Shown in pieces: positions 52,696 through 61,740 of a stretch of DNA of 64,000 nt. This DNA comes from an uncultured Coriobacteriaceae bacterium (lineage in GTDB: Bacteria > Actinomycetota > Coriobacteriia > Coriobacteriales > Atopobiaceae). The notes beneath the pieces are model-generated. The model saw nothing but the letters and a program-made list of their open reading frames with translations, did not search any database and was not told the origin of the DNA. Both the position numbers and the translations under genes were made by a program. The stretch is from positions 17,948 through 81,947 of the forward strand of contig CADBDT010000015.1 in the NCBI GenBank assembly GCA_902793465.1. Direction: 5' to 3'. Each line of letters begins with the position of its first letter. Positions within the stretch are counted from its first letter, which is position 1.

Positions 52696-53325
52696 ATGAG
52701 CACATACGACAAGAGCCGCACCGTGGTGGTGGCCACGGGCAATGCACATAAGCTTTCCGAGATAGAGGCCATCTTGGGTGCGGCGCCCGCCATGGACGGC
52801 GTGCAATTCGTGGCTTTGGGGGAGCTAGGAAACTTTCCCGACCCCGTGGAGGATGGGCAGACGTTTTTTGACAACGCACTCATAAAGGCGCGGGCCGCCT
52901 TGGATCAGACCGGCTTTACCATGGCCGTGGCAGACGACTCGGGCCTGGTGGTGGACGCTCTTGATGGAGCGCCTGGCATTCTTTCTGCTCGCTGGGCGGG
53001 CGAGCATGGCAACGACGACGCCAACAACCAAAAGATTCTGTCGCAGCTCAACGATGTTCCCGACAGCAAGCGTACGGCGCGCTTCCACTCCACCGTGGTG
53101 CTGGTAACGCGCGACGAGGACGGCGAGGAAGTCCTGGCTGGCGAGGGCAACTGCGAGGGTACCATTGCGCGCGACCTGCGCGGTACCAACGGATTTGGGT
53201 ACGACCCCTTGTTCGAGCTGGCAGATGTTCCTGGAAAGCGCATGGCCGAGCTCGAACCCGAGCAAAAGAACGCCATAAGCCATCGTCGGCGCGCTCTGGA
53301 CAACCTCGTAGGCAAGCTCGGCTAA
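52696..53325 (+). CDS. rdgB: XTP/dITP pyrophosphatase (RdgB/HAM1 family)
   Basis: 209 residues. Removes non-canonical purine nucleotides (ITP, dITP, XTP). The motif V-A-T-G-N-A-H-K-L-S-E-I at the start, D-D-S-G-L-V-V-D-A-L in the middle (catalytic Asp), and G-F-G-Y-D-P-L-F plus S-H-R-R-R-A-L near the end are all intact. It follows rph; a hairpin lies between. ATG after GGGAAAGGATTTAC. Confidence 0.94.
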   Translation: MSTYDKSRTVVVATGNAHKLSEIEAILGAAPAMDGVQFVALGELGNFPDPVEDGQTFFDNALIKARAALDQTGFTMAVADDSGLVVDALDGAPGILSARWAGEHGNDDANNQKILSQLNDVPDSKRTARFHSTVVLVTRDEDGEEVLAGEGNCEGTIARDLRGTNGFGYDPLFELADVPGKRMAELEPEQKNAISHRRRALDNLVGKLG

Positions 53326-53347
53326 AAAAGAGTATCCCGTAGGGTTA

Positions 53348-53413
53348 CGTCCCGGAGTGCCACCTTCGCGTGTATCTTGTAGGGGTACGCGTGGGGAGCT
53401 GCGCTCCGGGACG
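53348..53413. repeat. Inverted repeat after rdgB
   Basis: CGTCCCGGAGTGC and GCGCTCCGGGACG pair with one mismatch, with GTATCCCGTAGGG-like sequence outside. A degenerate palindrome that may terminate rdgB. 53414-53539 shows only an AT-rich probable promoter for veg. Confidence 0.55.
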
Positions 53414-53539
53414 CGCGCAGCTGTTTGGAACCGTTCGGCGTGTTTATTGGGTAAACGATCAAAAAGAGTGCGCCAATTCCCAATTAAAGCATGTATTATA
53501 TGAATGGCTATTTATGTATTGTTGCCTAGGGAAGTAGTG

Positions 53540-53836
53540 ATGTTCATGGAGAATGAGGTCCCGCCAGTAAATAGGGTCGATCAGATTCGTTCTGAGTTGG
53601 CTAATTTGGTAGGACAGCGCATTAGGGTCCGGGCAAATATGGGGCGCTCGCGCATCGTGGAGCGTGTTGGCACACTAATGCAAACGTACCCCGCTCTTTT
53701 TGTAGTGGAGGTAGAGGAACGGCGGGGAAGGCGTGCCCGTCAGTCCTACCAGTACGTGGACGTGCTCACGGGCACGGTGGAGCTGTACGACATCGACACA
53801 GGCGAGCGCATCCTGGACTTCTCCGAAGAGGAGTAG
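53540..53836 (+). CDS. veg: Veg-family protein
   Basis: 98 residues. Small beta-barrel protein with I-R-S-E-L-A-N-L-V-G-Q-R-I-R-V-R-A-N-M-G-R-S-R, then G-T-L-M-Q-T-Y-P-A-L-F-V-V-E-V, the conserved Veg core. Veg stimulates biofilm gene expression in Bacillus; its molecular activity is unknown. ATG at 53540 with AGGGAAG before it is chosen; ATG 53546 and a longer start at 53504 are possible. It is followed 7 bases later by ispE, the veg-ispE order also found in Bacillus. Confidence 0.88.
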   Translation: MFMENEVPPVNRVDQIRSELANLVGQRIRVRANMGRSRIVERVGTLMQTYPALFVVEVEERRGRRARQSYQYVDVLTGTVELYDIDTGERILDFSEEE

Positions 53837-53843
53837 CAGTCGC

Positions 53844-54731
53844 ATGGGTCGCGTGTTGCTTAGTGCTCCCGCAAAACTCAATCTTCACCTTGGCATATAT
53901 TCCGAGCTCGACGAGAGGCGCTACCATAGGGCGGATTCGCTTATGGTGGCGCTTGACCTTGCGGACGAAGTTCTGGTGGAAGAGACGCCTGCCATTGCGG
54001 GCGCCGAAGCCCCGCAGGTGGTCTGCCATCCTTCTTTAAACATTCCAGTACAAAAGAACACGGTATATCGTGCGGCTTTGGAGTTGGCGCGGCGCACCGG
54101 CCATACGCCAAGTGTTCGTATAGAAGTGCGCAAAAACGTTCCGGATCAGTCGGGGATGGGAGGGTCGTCTTCGGACGCCGCAGCCACCCTTCTGGCGCTT
54201 TGCGAACTGTGGAAACAAGACCCTGCGAGCGATTTGGTAACGGAGGCAGCCCGCGCGGTGGGCGCAGACGTTCCGTTTTTTCTTGATCCCGTTCCCACGC
54301 TGCTTACGGGTGCCGGAGACGTGGTGGAGCAGAAGTTTGCGCCTCTTTTCCGGCCAATACCTGTGGTTCTTATGCGTCCGGTTGGTCCGGGAGTAAGCAC
54401 TCCCGCAGCATATAAGGCGTTTGACGAGCAACCTACCAAGCCATCCGATCCCTCGAGGCTCTGCGAGCTATTGCGTAGCGGCGGGGTGTCGGCACAACAG
54501 CTTGCCAAATGCCTTGCAAACAACCTCGATCCCGTGGCGTGTCGGATGCTGCCCCAAGTGCAGAAGACGCGCTCGTGGCTGCTTGCGCAGCCCGGCGTTC
54601 TGGGTGGTCAGGTTACTGGTTCTGGAAGCTGTGTGTTTGCCATTTGCGGCAGCGACAAAACAGCCCAGGAGGTGGCCCAGTGCGCGCAATCGAATTCCGA
54701 CGCGTGGGTGCGCATTGCCCACATTGTGTAA
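53844..54731 (+). CDS. ispE: 4-diphosphocytidyl-2-C-methyl-D-erythritol kinase
   Basis: 295 residues, a GHMP kinase of the MEP isoprenoid pathway. N-terminal A-P-A-K-L-N-L-H-L with the catalytic Lys, ATP loop G-M-G-G-S-S-S-D-A-A-A, and C-terminal G-S-G-S-C-V-F-A. ATG at 53844 follows GAAGAGGAGTAGCAG, 7 bases past veg. The presence of ispE means the organism uses the MEP route. Length is normal. Confidence 0.93.
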   Translation: MGRVLLSAPAKLNLHLGIYSELDERRYHRADSLMVALDLADEVLVEETPAIAGAEAPQVVCHPSLNIPVQKNTVYRAALELARRTGHTPSVRIEVRKNVPDQSGMGGSSSDAAATLLALCELWKQDPASDLVTEAARAVGADVPFFLDPVPTLLTGAGDVVEQKFAPLFRPIPVVLMRPVGPGVSTPAAYKAFDEQPTKPSDPSRLCELLRSGGVSAQQLAKCLANNLDPVACRMLPQVQKTRSWLLAQPGVLGGQVTGSGSCVFAICGSDKTAQEVAQCAQSNSDAWVRIAHIV

Positions 54732-54833
54732 ACGGCCTTCTGCGCACGAATAGTGCGCTTTCCTAAAGCGTATTGCGTTATACTTTATCTACCATCGAAG
54801 CAAAAATGAAGCAGAACTGTAGAGGTGCTCATC

Positions 54834-56309
54834 ATGAAGCGTCTTGTTGCTGAGGGAGCGGCGGTTAACGAAGTTCCCGCAGGAGTGTCAACACGTAGTG
54901 CGCAACGCGAACGAGGCGCATCACGCGGTAAACACAGGGTATTAATCGCTGTTTGCGTCATTCTTTCTCTATGCGCCATATTGGCCGGAACATACGCTGC
55001 TGGCGTGTACTACTTTGCCGATCACTATTTTCCTGGTACCAGTGCGATGGGAGTGGATGCGTCGTTTAAGACGCAAGAAGAGCTCGAGCGTGCGCTTGCT
55101 GCCAATGTAGAGTCGTACAAGATGCACGTGGGTGGTAGCGACCTCAACTTTGAGGTGGCATCCACAGACATCGGACTTACGTGCAACGAGCACGAGGTTG
55201 CCGAGCGCCTTATGTCGTATCAGGATTCTTCCAATTGGCCCTTGGCAACGGTTTTGTCGGACAACAGCGAGGAAGGCCTCCTTTCGTTTGATTCCACCAG
55301 GCTTGCAGGTATCGTGAGCACTGCTGTGGCAGAACACAACAAGCAGGCCACGCAACCGGTTTCCGCAACGTTTAGGCTCAACGACAATAAAGACGAGTTT
55401 GTGCCGGAAAAGGAGAAGCCCGGCACCGCACTTTTGCCCAACGCTGTGTATCGCAAGGTAGAGCTTGCGGTTGCGCGTGGCGAGTCCAGCGTAACGGTGG
55501 ACGACAGCATGCTGGCCCAGCCTCAAATACGTGAGGACTCACCTGCGTTCGAGGATGCGCTCAAAAGGGCAAACAACTTGCTGCACAACAACGTTGAGCT
55601 TGGTCGTGGGCAAAAGACATTGTGGGAGCTTGTGCCAGAGACTTTTGCCTCATGGCTTACCGTTAGGGACGATCTTTCGCTTGCGGTAAACCAGCAGGCA
55701 GCCACCGAGTGGGCGGCCGAAAACCTCTGGCATACCGCCAACTACTCGGATGACAAAAACGTATACATGGTGGACTCGAAGGCATTCGCAGATGCGTTTG
55801 CCAAGGGCATCCGTTGGGGCGCGGGTTCACTTGTGCAGATACCCTACACCCACATATCGCGTTATCTGCCTGGTGGCGGAACCCTTAATCCCACGCCATG
55901 GCGCTCGGATCTTGGCCGCTACATAGACATATGCAAAAAGAGCCAGGTAGCAAGCATGTTTGACGAGTCGGGTAGGGTGCTGTGGGAGAGTCCCGTAACA
56001 ACCGGCAACGAGGCCAAGGGCAACGGAACGCCATTGGGACAGTTCTCTATTTACGACAAAAAGACCAACTTTGTGCTTATTGGATTCGACAAGGACATGG
56101 ATGGCAAACCCGACTACGAGCAGCCAGTGTCGTATTGGATGCCGTTTAACGGTGGCGTTGGTCTGCATGACGCCTCGTGGCGATCGACCTTTGGCGGAGA
56201 CACATACCTGGAACACGGAAGCGGTGGCTGCATAAACCTCCCGCGTGATGCTGCTGCGGCGCTGTATAGCATGGCGTACGTCGACGATGTGGTGGTTGTG
56301 CACAACTAG
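54834..56309 (+). CDS. YkuD-type L,D-transpeptidase with N-terminal PG_binding_4-like region
   Basis: 491 residues. A basic cytoplasmic start, one membrane helix (about 37-60), and a large extracellular region with two PG_binding_4-like parts (the first near 80-240). The C-terminal YkuD catalytic domain has G-N-G-T-P-L-G-Q-F-S, G-G-V-G-L-H-D-A-S-W, and H-G-S-G-G-C-I-N-L-P with nucleophile Cys466. The family usually has S-H-G-C; here it is S-G-G-C, a known variant. It forms 3-3 peptidoglycan cross-links or attaches proteins. Start at 54834 follows AGAGGTGCTCATC. Confidence 0.88.
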   Translation: MKRLVAEGAAVNEVPAGVSTRSAQRERGASRGKHRVLIAVCVILSLCAILAGTYAAGVYYFADHYFPGTSAMGVDASFKTQEELERALAANVESYKMHVGGSDLNFEVASTDIGLTCNEHEVAERLMSYQDSSNWPLATVLSDNSEEGLLSFDSTRLAGIVSTAVAEHNKQATQPVSATFRLNDNKDEFVPEKEKPGTALLPNAVYRKVELAVARGESSVTVDDSMLAQPQIREDSPAFEDALKRANNLLHNNVELGRGQKTLWELVPETFASWLTVRDDLSLAVNQQAATEWAAENLWHTANYSDDKNVYMVDSKAFADAFAKGIRWGAGSLVQIPYTHISRYLPGGGTLNPTPWRSDLGRYIDICKKSQVASMFDESGRVLWESPVTTGNEAKGNGTPLGQFSIYDKKTNFVLIGFDKDMDGKPDYEQPVSYWMPFNGGVGLHDASWRSTFGGDTYLEHGSGGCINLPRDAAAALYSMAYVDDVVVVHN

Positions 56310-56395
56310 CCAGAGGGAGTGCGCTGGACGCTTGCACATTCATTCTTGTGTCTAGCCAATTTAAGAGAAGTCTGCTACAATGCTATCTTGCGCTT

Positions 56396-56472
56396 CGGGA
56401 CGTGGCGCAGTTTGGTAGCGCGCACGGTTCGGGACCGTGAGGCCGCTGGTTCGAATCCAGTCGTCCCGACCA
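56396..56472 (+). tRNA. tRNA-Pro (anticodon CGG)
   Basis: The cloverleaf can be read directly: acceptor CGGGACG with CGTCCCG, D-arm GCGCAGTTTGGTAGCGC, anticodon stem CACGG/CCGTG with loop TTCGGGA, T-arm CTGGTTCGAATCCAG, discriminator A and encoded CCA at the 3' end. The anticodon CGG reads CCG. A Rho-independent terminator follows. Confidence 0.95.
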
Positions 56473-56481
56473 GAGAAACCG

Positions 56482-56514
56482 CAGGTCAGAGATTGTGTCT
56501 CTGGCCTGTTTTTC
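56482..56514 (+). terminator. Rho-independent terminator after tRNA-Pro
   Basis: CAGGTCAGAGA pairs with TCTCTGGCCTG (one G-T pair) around a short loop, then GTTTTTC. Good stem and T run. Confidence 0.9.
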
Positions 56515-56521
56515 TATAACA

Positions 56522-56628
56522 GCTTTGCAGCTAGGGGATGCCCCCTTCGGTTAAAGCGCGAGCAGCCGTTCCCTCGCGGAGGGGCTATACGCGCTTTAAC
56601 CGAAGGGGGCATCCCCTAGCTGCAAAGC
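56522..56628. repeat. Palindrome with perfect 38-bp arms
   Basis: GCTTTGCAGCTAGGGGATGC with 18 further bases pairs exactly with 56591-56628; the loop is about 30 bases. It has the GGGGATGCCCCC analogue of the GGGATACTCCC core. It lies between the tRNA terminator and the converging lipoprotein gene. Confidence 0.88.
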
Positions 56629-56635
56629 ACTGGTA

Positions 56636-57298
56636 CTACTCAGATGTTGCGGCGAAGTTCGTGAATGCCTTGGCCACGTCGTCTTTGCTCGCGCCGCTTA
56701 CAATGAGCTCAAGAACATAGCCATCCTTCTCGGCAATAGCCTGGCCCAAAACTGCATCCTTGCCATCGACTGTAATGGTTGTTAGGGCAGCTGGAAGCTC
56801 GCGGTCCAGGCCGTTAAACGACAGCGTGGTTGTTTCCGTAGAGTAGTTGACGCCGGCAGTATCGAGGCCGGTATTCAACTGTTTGATCTGCGCTGCAAGG
56901 ATCTCGTCTGCGGTCTTGCCCTTGGTTTCCTCGTTTGCCGGCAGGATGGAGACAATAACGGATGTGGACTTGTCCTCTGCGGTGGCTACCATGTCAATCG
57001 TCTCGCCATCGCCCGTGGCCGTAATCGTGGCGTTCGAGTCCTTGAGGGCGGAGATATCCGTAAAGCCCCAGCCCTCGGGCAGGTGGTAAACAAGGCCAAA
57101 GCTCTGGTTCCTATAGGTGTCGGCCGTTGCGGCATCGGTCGATGCGCTGCTTGTGGCAGCAACTTCACTCGAGCTGCTGGCAGCTGCGCTTGAGCTCGAG
57201 GCCGCGCTAGAGGATGCGGCACTTCCACCACAAGCACCCAATGCGAGTACGAGGCTCGCCGACACTGCTGCGGTCGCAATCTTTCCAACGATTCTCAT
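56636..57298 (-). CDS. Lipoprotein of unknown function
   Basis: 220 residues. Lipoprotein signal with L-A-L-G-A-C (Cys near 23), then 40 residues almost only Ser/Ala. The folded part (about 65-220) starts Y-R-N-Q-S-F-G-L-V-Y-H-L-P-E-G-W and has a PsbP/DUF-like beta layout (the F-x-Y-x-L-P-E-G-W opening is common to many secreted proteins), ending K-A-F-T-N-F-A. No enzymatic motif is seen. The start is preceded by GGGAGGACAGACA. It probably sits on the outer membrane face. Confidence 0.75.
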   Translation of the reverse strand: MRIVGKIATAAVSASLVLALGACGGSAASSSAASSSSAAASSSSEVAATSSASTDAATADTYRNQSFGLVYHLPEGWGFTDISALKDSNATITATGDGETIDMVATAEDKSTSVIVSILPANEETKGKTADEILAAQIKQLNTGLDTAGVNYSTETTTLSFNGLDRELPAALTTITVDGKDAVLGQAIAEKDGYVLELIVSGASKDDVAKAFTNFAATSE

Positions 57299-57512
57299 TG
57301 TCTGTCCTCCCGTCTAGACACACCCTTCTACGTTGTGCGAGGGTTTTGCCGATAATAGCATCTCAGTATAGTTAACCTAATGTTATGTTGCAAATACACC
57401 CAGCTTCTGCCCCCTGGGGTGACCAAATCGACGGAATGCGGGACCTTTAGCAGCGAGTTCGGCTGCTTGCGATGTACCTTAGCGGGAGTATCCCCCAACG
57501 GCACTCACTTCT
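57299..57512. other. Intergenic stretch with a half palindrome
   Basis: The first 80 bases are AT-rich and hold the promoter region of the minus-strand lipoprotein gene. TTGCGATGTACCTTAGCGGG and the following AGTATCCCCC (57469-57498) match one arm of the GGGATACTCCC/GTACATCGCG family, with no partner arm. Confidence 0.5.
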
Positions 57513-58358
57513 CTACGAGTTTTCAAACGGATGGAAACATGGCTCCATCTTGCTGTACGTGCAAAAGCCCTCGAAGCCCAGCGACGCGAGGTAATGTTGG
57601 AAGTGTCGCAGGTAAGCGCCCAGGTGCTCGGGTGCGTGCGAGTCGGATCCCAAGGTAATTACGGTGCCTCCAAGGTCGCGATACAGTTGAAGGATCTCTT
57701 TGGCAGGCTGGGAGTCTGCAAGCCCATAGCGAACCGAAGATGTGTTTAGCTCAATCCCTTTGCCCTGGGCAATCGTGTGCTCGAGCGTTGCTGCAACGAG
57801 GTCGCGGTTGGTGGGGAAGTTAAGGATGCCTGCCGGGTCGTATCGCTTTATAAGGTCCACGTGCGCAAGCACGCTCCAATGCTCAAACGATGTGGCCACG
57901 TCGTAGAGCTCCTGATAGTAGGCGCGGTTGTACTCCTCCTGGCTTCGTCCCTCCTGAAACTCGCCCGTCCAAAACTCGGTATCGCCAACCTGATGGATGG
58001 ACAGAAGAACAAAATCCAGCTGGTTGCCCCATTTATCCCACAGAGCGTTAAACTGCGGAATCGTATGTGCTTGTACGCCAAACTCCAAGCCACACTTTAC
58101 CGCAAGCCGCCCCGCCCACTTCTTGCGCAGGTCTGCGATGCAGGGAAAGTAGGCGTCGTAGTCCACATTGAGCACGCGCTGCCCTTGCATTATCTTGGCA
58201 GAGAGTGCGTCGTCCCAGTCGGGCCTTATGCCGTAGTCAACGTGGTCGGTAAAGCAGATTTCGTCCAAGTTGTTTTTCCAGGCGTCCTCACACACCTGCT
58301 CGGGCGGATACCAGGAGTCGTCGGAAAACATGCAGTGCACGTGGTAGTCGGCAATCAT
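57513..58358 (-). CDS. PHP-family histidinol-phosphatase-like enzyme
   Basis: 281 residues. PHP-domain metal sites: D-Y-H-V-H-C-M-F-S-D-D at the N-terminus, F-T-D-H-V-D-Y near 37, G-L-E-F-G near 90, L-A-H-V-D-L-I-K-R-Y, and T-L-G-S-D-S-H-A-P-E-H near the end. This matches HisJ-type histidinol-phosphatase, which acts in histidine biosynthesis. No other his genes are nearby, so a different phosphoester substrate is possible. Single gene. Confidence 0.85.
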   Translation of the reverse strand: MIADYHVHCMFSDDSWYPPEQVCEDAWKNNLDEICFTDHVDYGIRPDWDDALSAKIMQGQRVLNVDYDAYFPCIADLRKKWAGRLAVKCGLEFGVQAHTIPQFNALWDKWGNQLDFVLLSIHQVGDTEFWTGEFQEGRSQEEYNRAYYQELYDVATSFEHWSVLAHVDLIKRYDPAGILNFPTNRDLVAATLEHTIAQGKGIELNTSSVRYGLADSQPAKEILQLYRDLGGTVITLGSDSHAPEHLGAYLRHFQHYLASLGFEGFCTYSKMEPCFHPFENS

Positions 58359-58560
58359 GAGGTGGCCTCTCGTTGGCGTTTGGCGGGTTGCTTGTATTGT
58401 AGCTGTAGGGGTGTGCTCTGGCTGACTGTTCTAAAGCTGGAAACAAGCAGGGGATGCTCCCTCGAGGCACACCCTTCCTAGTCTGCAAAACGCTATCCAA
58501 CTTATGACCCACGGTGGTATGCTCAGAATAAAACAGGATGAGAGCCTGGAGGTGCAAACT

Positions 58561-59205
58561 ATGTCGCTGCCAAGCGTTCTTATAAACATTGCCATAGCGG
58601 CGCTAACCGTGGTGGCCTGGCTCAAGCTGGTCTTTGCGGGCGAAGCCGATTCGCGCAACCTCTCCCAACGGGGTGTGGCCAGCCTCAAGTACTTTACGGT
58701 GCTCTCCAACCTGCTTTCGTGCGTGGTGTCTGCAATATACGTGGTATACGCCCTTGCGACGCCAGGCCCTGTTGCCCCGTGGCTGCTTGCGCTCAAGCTC
58801 ATGGCCGCAGCCTCGGTAATGCTCACGTTTCTTACGGTAACTTTGTTCCTGGGTCCAACAAAGGGCTGGGCAAACATGTACAGAGGCGGCAACTTTTGGA
58901 TGCACCTGGTACTCCCATTGCTTGCGGTCGCTGACTGCTGTTTCTTTGTTCCCGTGGGGACGCTGCCGTTTGGCGCAACGTTTCTGTCGCTTGTGCCCAC
59001 GTTCCTCTATGGCGTTGGGTACATATACGCATACGTTACGCACCGCCATCTGCCAAACATAGGGGAGTACGACTTCTACGGCTTCTTTGCGTGGGGCGCC
59101 CGCGGATTTATAGTCGTGGCGACTCTCATGTTCGTATTTACCTGGGGCTCCGCCGCCGGCATGTGGTTTGCAAGTGGTCTTCTCCATACGGCGGCATCTG
59201 TCTAG
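58561..59205 (+). CDS. Pr6Pr-type six-helix membrane protein
   Basis: 214 residues with six predicted membrane helices. Resembles the Pr6Pr/FAR-17a/AIG1-like family: F-T-V-L-S-N-L-L after helix 1, F-W-M-H-L-V-L-P-L-L in the middle, and P-N-I-G-E-Y-D-F-Y-G near the end. Activity in bacteria is unknown; some eukaryotic relatives hydrolyse hydroxy fatty-acid esters. The start at 58561 is favoured by GGAGGTGCAAACT; a longer frame lacks one. Confidence 0.75.
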   Translation: MSLPSVLINIAIAALTVVAWLKLVFAGEADSRNLSQRGVASLKYFTVLSNLLSCVVSAIYVVYALATPGPVAPWLLALKLMAAASVMLTFLTVTLFLGPTKGWANMYRGGNFWMHLVLPLLAVADCCFFVPVGTLPFGATFLSLVPTFLYGVGYIYAYVTHRHLPNIGEYDFYGFFAWGARGFIVVATLMFVFTWGSAAGMWFASGLLHTAASV

Positions 59206-59217
59206 TATTTACGAATC

Positions 59218-59324
59218 GGCCACTCGGCGTGCCGCCTCTTTCCCACCGCGAATCACGAGCGAAGCGAGTGAGCGAACGAAGTGAGCGCTGAGCGGGTGGG
59301 CAAGAGGGGGCACGCCGAGTGGCC
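59218..59324. repeat. Palindrome with GAGCGAAGCGAGTGAGCG centre
   Basis: GGCCACTCGGCGTGCC pairs with GGCACGCCGAGTGGCC; the next layer CTCTTTCCCACC matches GGTGGGCAAGAG. The centre, CACGAGCGAAGCGAGTGAGC then GAACGAAGTGAGCG, is shared with 50732-50954. A truncated centre copy (GCGAATCACGAGCGAA) follows at 59346. Confidence 0.85.
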
Positions 59325-59473
59325 GGCCTTGGGATGCGAGAACCCGCGAATCACGAGCGAATATTACAGGCGTGTGAGTAACGGCGCATTGCAAAGCGGC
59401 GTTGCTTAGCGCTTCATATAGTATTTGTCTGTTGGTCATCGTGATGCGCGAATACCAAGGAGAGGGGGCGCGT

Positions 59474-59965
59474 ATGCCCAATAAAGAGCAGAGCGACTTG
59501 TCGCTCATCGAGCAAACGCTCGATACGTATGCGGATGTACCGGGAAGTCTTATTGCCATTCTTCAAGAGACGCAAGAGACATACGGCTATCTGCCCATGG
59601 ACGCAATGGAATACATTGCAAAGCGCACGAAGACGCCCATTGCCACCATTGTGGGCGTGGCAACGTTCTATGCGCAGTTTCGCCTGAAGCCGGTGGGGAA
59701 GTACCTCATTATGCTCTGTCAGGGGACGGCTTGCCACGTTAACGGCTCGGAGCTAATCTCGGCCGCGATTACCGACGAGCTGGGAATCGAGGACGGCCAG
59801 ACGACTGCCGACGGGCTGTTTTCGCTCAAGCACGTGGCATGCCTTGGCTGCTGTTCGCTTTCGCCGGTTATGATGATAAATGGCGTAACCTACGGAAGCC
59901 TTACCCCCGACAAGGCCAAAAAGGTAATTAGGTCACTCGCCAAAGAAGGGGGTGAGTCGGCATGA
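59474..59965 (+). CDS. NuoE-like [2Fe-2S] subunit of a NADH-linked flavoprotein complex
   Basis: 163 residues. Helical N-terminus, Y-G-Y-L-P, then a thioredoxin-like [2Fe-2S] domain with four cysteines in L-C-Q-G-T-A-C-H and A-C-L-G-C-C-S. The same fold serves NuoE, HydC and related subunits. The start M-P-N-K at 59474 has AAGGAGAGGGGGCGCG before it. The stop overlaps the next start (ATGA), so the three-gene operon is coupled. Confidence 0.92.
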   Translation: MPNKEQSDLSLIEQTLDTYADVPGSLIAILQETQETYGYLPMDAMEYIAKRTKTPIATIVGVATFYAQFRLKPVGKYLIMLCQGTACHVNGSELISAAITDELGIEDGQTTADGLFSLKHVACLGCCSLSPVMMINGVTYGSLTPDKAKKVIRSLAKEGGESA

Positions 59966-61722
59966 GGGTAGTCGTTGGAGAGGGCAGCTGCGGACTCGCT
60001 GCCGGCGCGGGCGCGGTGTACAACCGCCTGCAGGAGCTCTTGGAGCAGGACGGCCAGAACGGCGTGGAGCTGGGCATTACCGGATGCAACGGCATGTGCT
60101 TTTTGGAACCCATTGTGGATCTGTACGACGACCAAGGCGCCCTGCATCGTCTTGTAAAGGTGCAGGAAAAGGACGCAGACAAGGTATATGCGGCAGCTAC
60201 CTCGGGAGACCTTTCTCACGTAAGCAAGCTGCTTATTTCGGACGAGGATGCCGAGTTTTTGGACAAGCAGACGCGCATTGCCCTGCGCCACTGCGGCGTA
60301 ATAGATCCCGAAAACATAGAAGACTACCTTGCCCACGGTGGCTACAAGGCCATAACCAAGATTCTTACCACGGGTATGAGCCAAGAGGACGTAATTCAGC
60401 AGATAGACATTGCGGGCTTGCGCGGTCGTGGCGGCGCGGGCTTCCCGACTGCCTTCAAGTGGCGTGCCGCGCGCGATGCACAGGGTGATGAGAAGTACCT
60501 CATATGCAATGCGGACGAAGGCGATCCCGGCGCCTTTATGGACCGCGCCGTAATAGAGGGCGATCCGCACAACCTTATTGAGGGTATGCTCATCGGTGCC
60601 TACTCAATGGGTGCCAGCGAGGGTATTGTGTACGTGCGTGCAGAATACCCGCTTGCCATCGTGCGCCTGCGCAAGGCCATTAAGGAGGCAACAGAGCGTG
60701 GCTACCTAGGCAACAACATTTTGGGCAGCGACTTTAGCTGCACGCTGCGCATAAAGGCAGGTGCCGGCGCGTTTGTGTGCGGCGAGGAGACGGCCCTCAT
60801 AGAGTCGCTTGAGGGCAAGCGCGGCATGCCGCGCCTCAAGCCGCCTTTCCCCGCGCAGGCGGGATACTGGCTCAAGCCGTCCAACATCAACAACGTGGAG
60901 ACCTACGCCAACGTGTCGTGGATTATCAATCATGGCGGCGAGGCATTTGCGGCCATGGGAACCAAGGACTCCAAGGGCACCAAGGTCTTTGCGCTCTCTG
61001 GAAAAATAGCCCGCGGCGGTCTGGTGGAGGTGCCCATGGGCACCACACTGCGCGATGTGATCTTTGGCATTGGTGGCGGTATCCGCGATGGCAAGGAGTT
61101 TAAGGCGGTGCAGCTGGGCGGTCCCTCTGGCGGTTGCGTACCCGCAAGCAAGCTGGATACCGTTATCGACTACAACGAGCTGGCCGCCACCGGCGCCATT
61201 ATGGGTTCCGGCGGAATGGTGGTTATGGACAAGAGCACCTGCATGGTGGGCATGGCTCGCTTCTTCTTGGACTTTACCGCCAAGGAGAGCTGTGGTAAGT
61301 GCGTCCACTGCCGCCTGGGCACCAAGCGCATGCTTGAGGTTCTCAATCGCATAGTTGACGGCAAGGGCGAGGAAGGCGATATCCAAAAGCTCGAGGAGCT
61401 TTGCTATGCCATAAAGGACGGCGCGCTCTGTGGCCTTGGCCAAACGGCGCCCAACCCCGTGCTTACCACCATTCGCTACTTCCGGGATGAGTTTGAGGCT
61501 CACATAGACGATCACCGCTGTCCGGCTGGCGAGTGCCGTGAGCTCATTACCTACTCAATAGACAAGGACGCCTGCGTGGGCTGCACGTCCTGCGCGCGGC
61601 AGTGCCCGGTGCAAGCCATTACCGGCGAGCGCCGCAACCCGCACGAAATCGACCCAACCCTGTGCATCAAGTGCGGCAACTGCAAAACAGCCTGCCGCTT
61701 TGGCGCCGTTTTGGTTAAGTAA
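59962..61722 (+). CDS. NuoF/HydB-like FMN and Fe-S subunit
   Basis: 586 residues. An N-terminal [2Fe-2S] thioredoxin-like segment (to about 100, with reduced cysteines: C-G-L, C-N-G-M-C); NADH/FMN domain with G-R-G-G-A-G-F-P-T and C-N-A-D-E-G-D-P-G-A; an SLBB domain; the [4Fe-4S] motif E-S-C-G-K-C-V-H-C-R-L-G; and a C-terminal ferredoxin with two [4Fe-4S] clusters (C-V-G-C-T-S-C-A-R-Q-C-P and C-I-K-C-G-N-C-K-T-A-C). This is the HydB-type diaphorase core used in flavin- or Fe-S-based bifurcating complexes. The middle subunit of the operon. Confidence 0.93.
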   Translation: MRVVVGEGSCGLAAGAGAVYNRLQELLEQDGQNGVELGITGCNGMCFLEPIVDLYDDQGALHRLVKVQEKDADKVYAAATSGDLSHVSKLLISDEDAEFLDKQTRIALRHCGVIDPENIEDYLAHGGYKAITKILTTGMSQEDVIQQIDIAGLRGRGGAGFPTAFKWRAARDAQGDEKYLICNADEGDPGAFMDRAVIEGDPHNLIEGMLIGAYSMGASEGIVYVRAEYPLAIVRLRKAIKEATERGYLGNNILGSDFSCTLRIKAGAGAFVCGEETALIESLEGKRGMPRLKPPFPAQAGYWLKPSNINNVETYANVSWIINHGGEAFAAMGTKDSKGTKVFALSGKIARGGLVEVPMGTTLRDVIFGIGGGIRDGKEFKAVQLGGPSGGCVPASKLDTVIDYNELAATGAIMGSGGMVVMDKSTCMVGMARFFLDFTAKESCGKCVHCRLGTKRMLEVLNRIVDGKGEEGDIQKLEELCYAIKDGALCGLGQTAPNPVLTTIRYFRDEFEAHIDDHRCPAGECRELITYSIDKDACVGCTSCARQCPVQAITGERRNPHEIDPTLCIKCGNCKTACRFGAVLVK

Positions 61723-61740
61723 GGAAGGGGGAAGCAGATC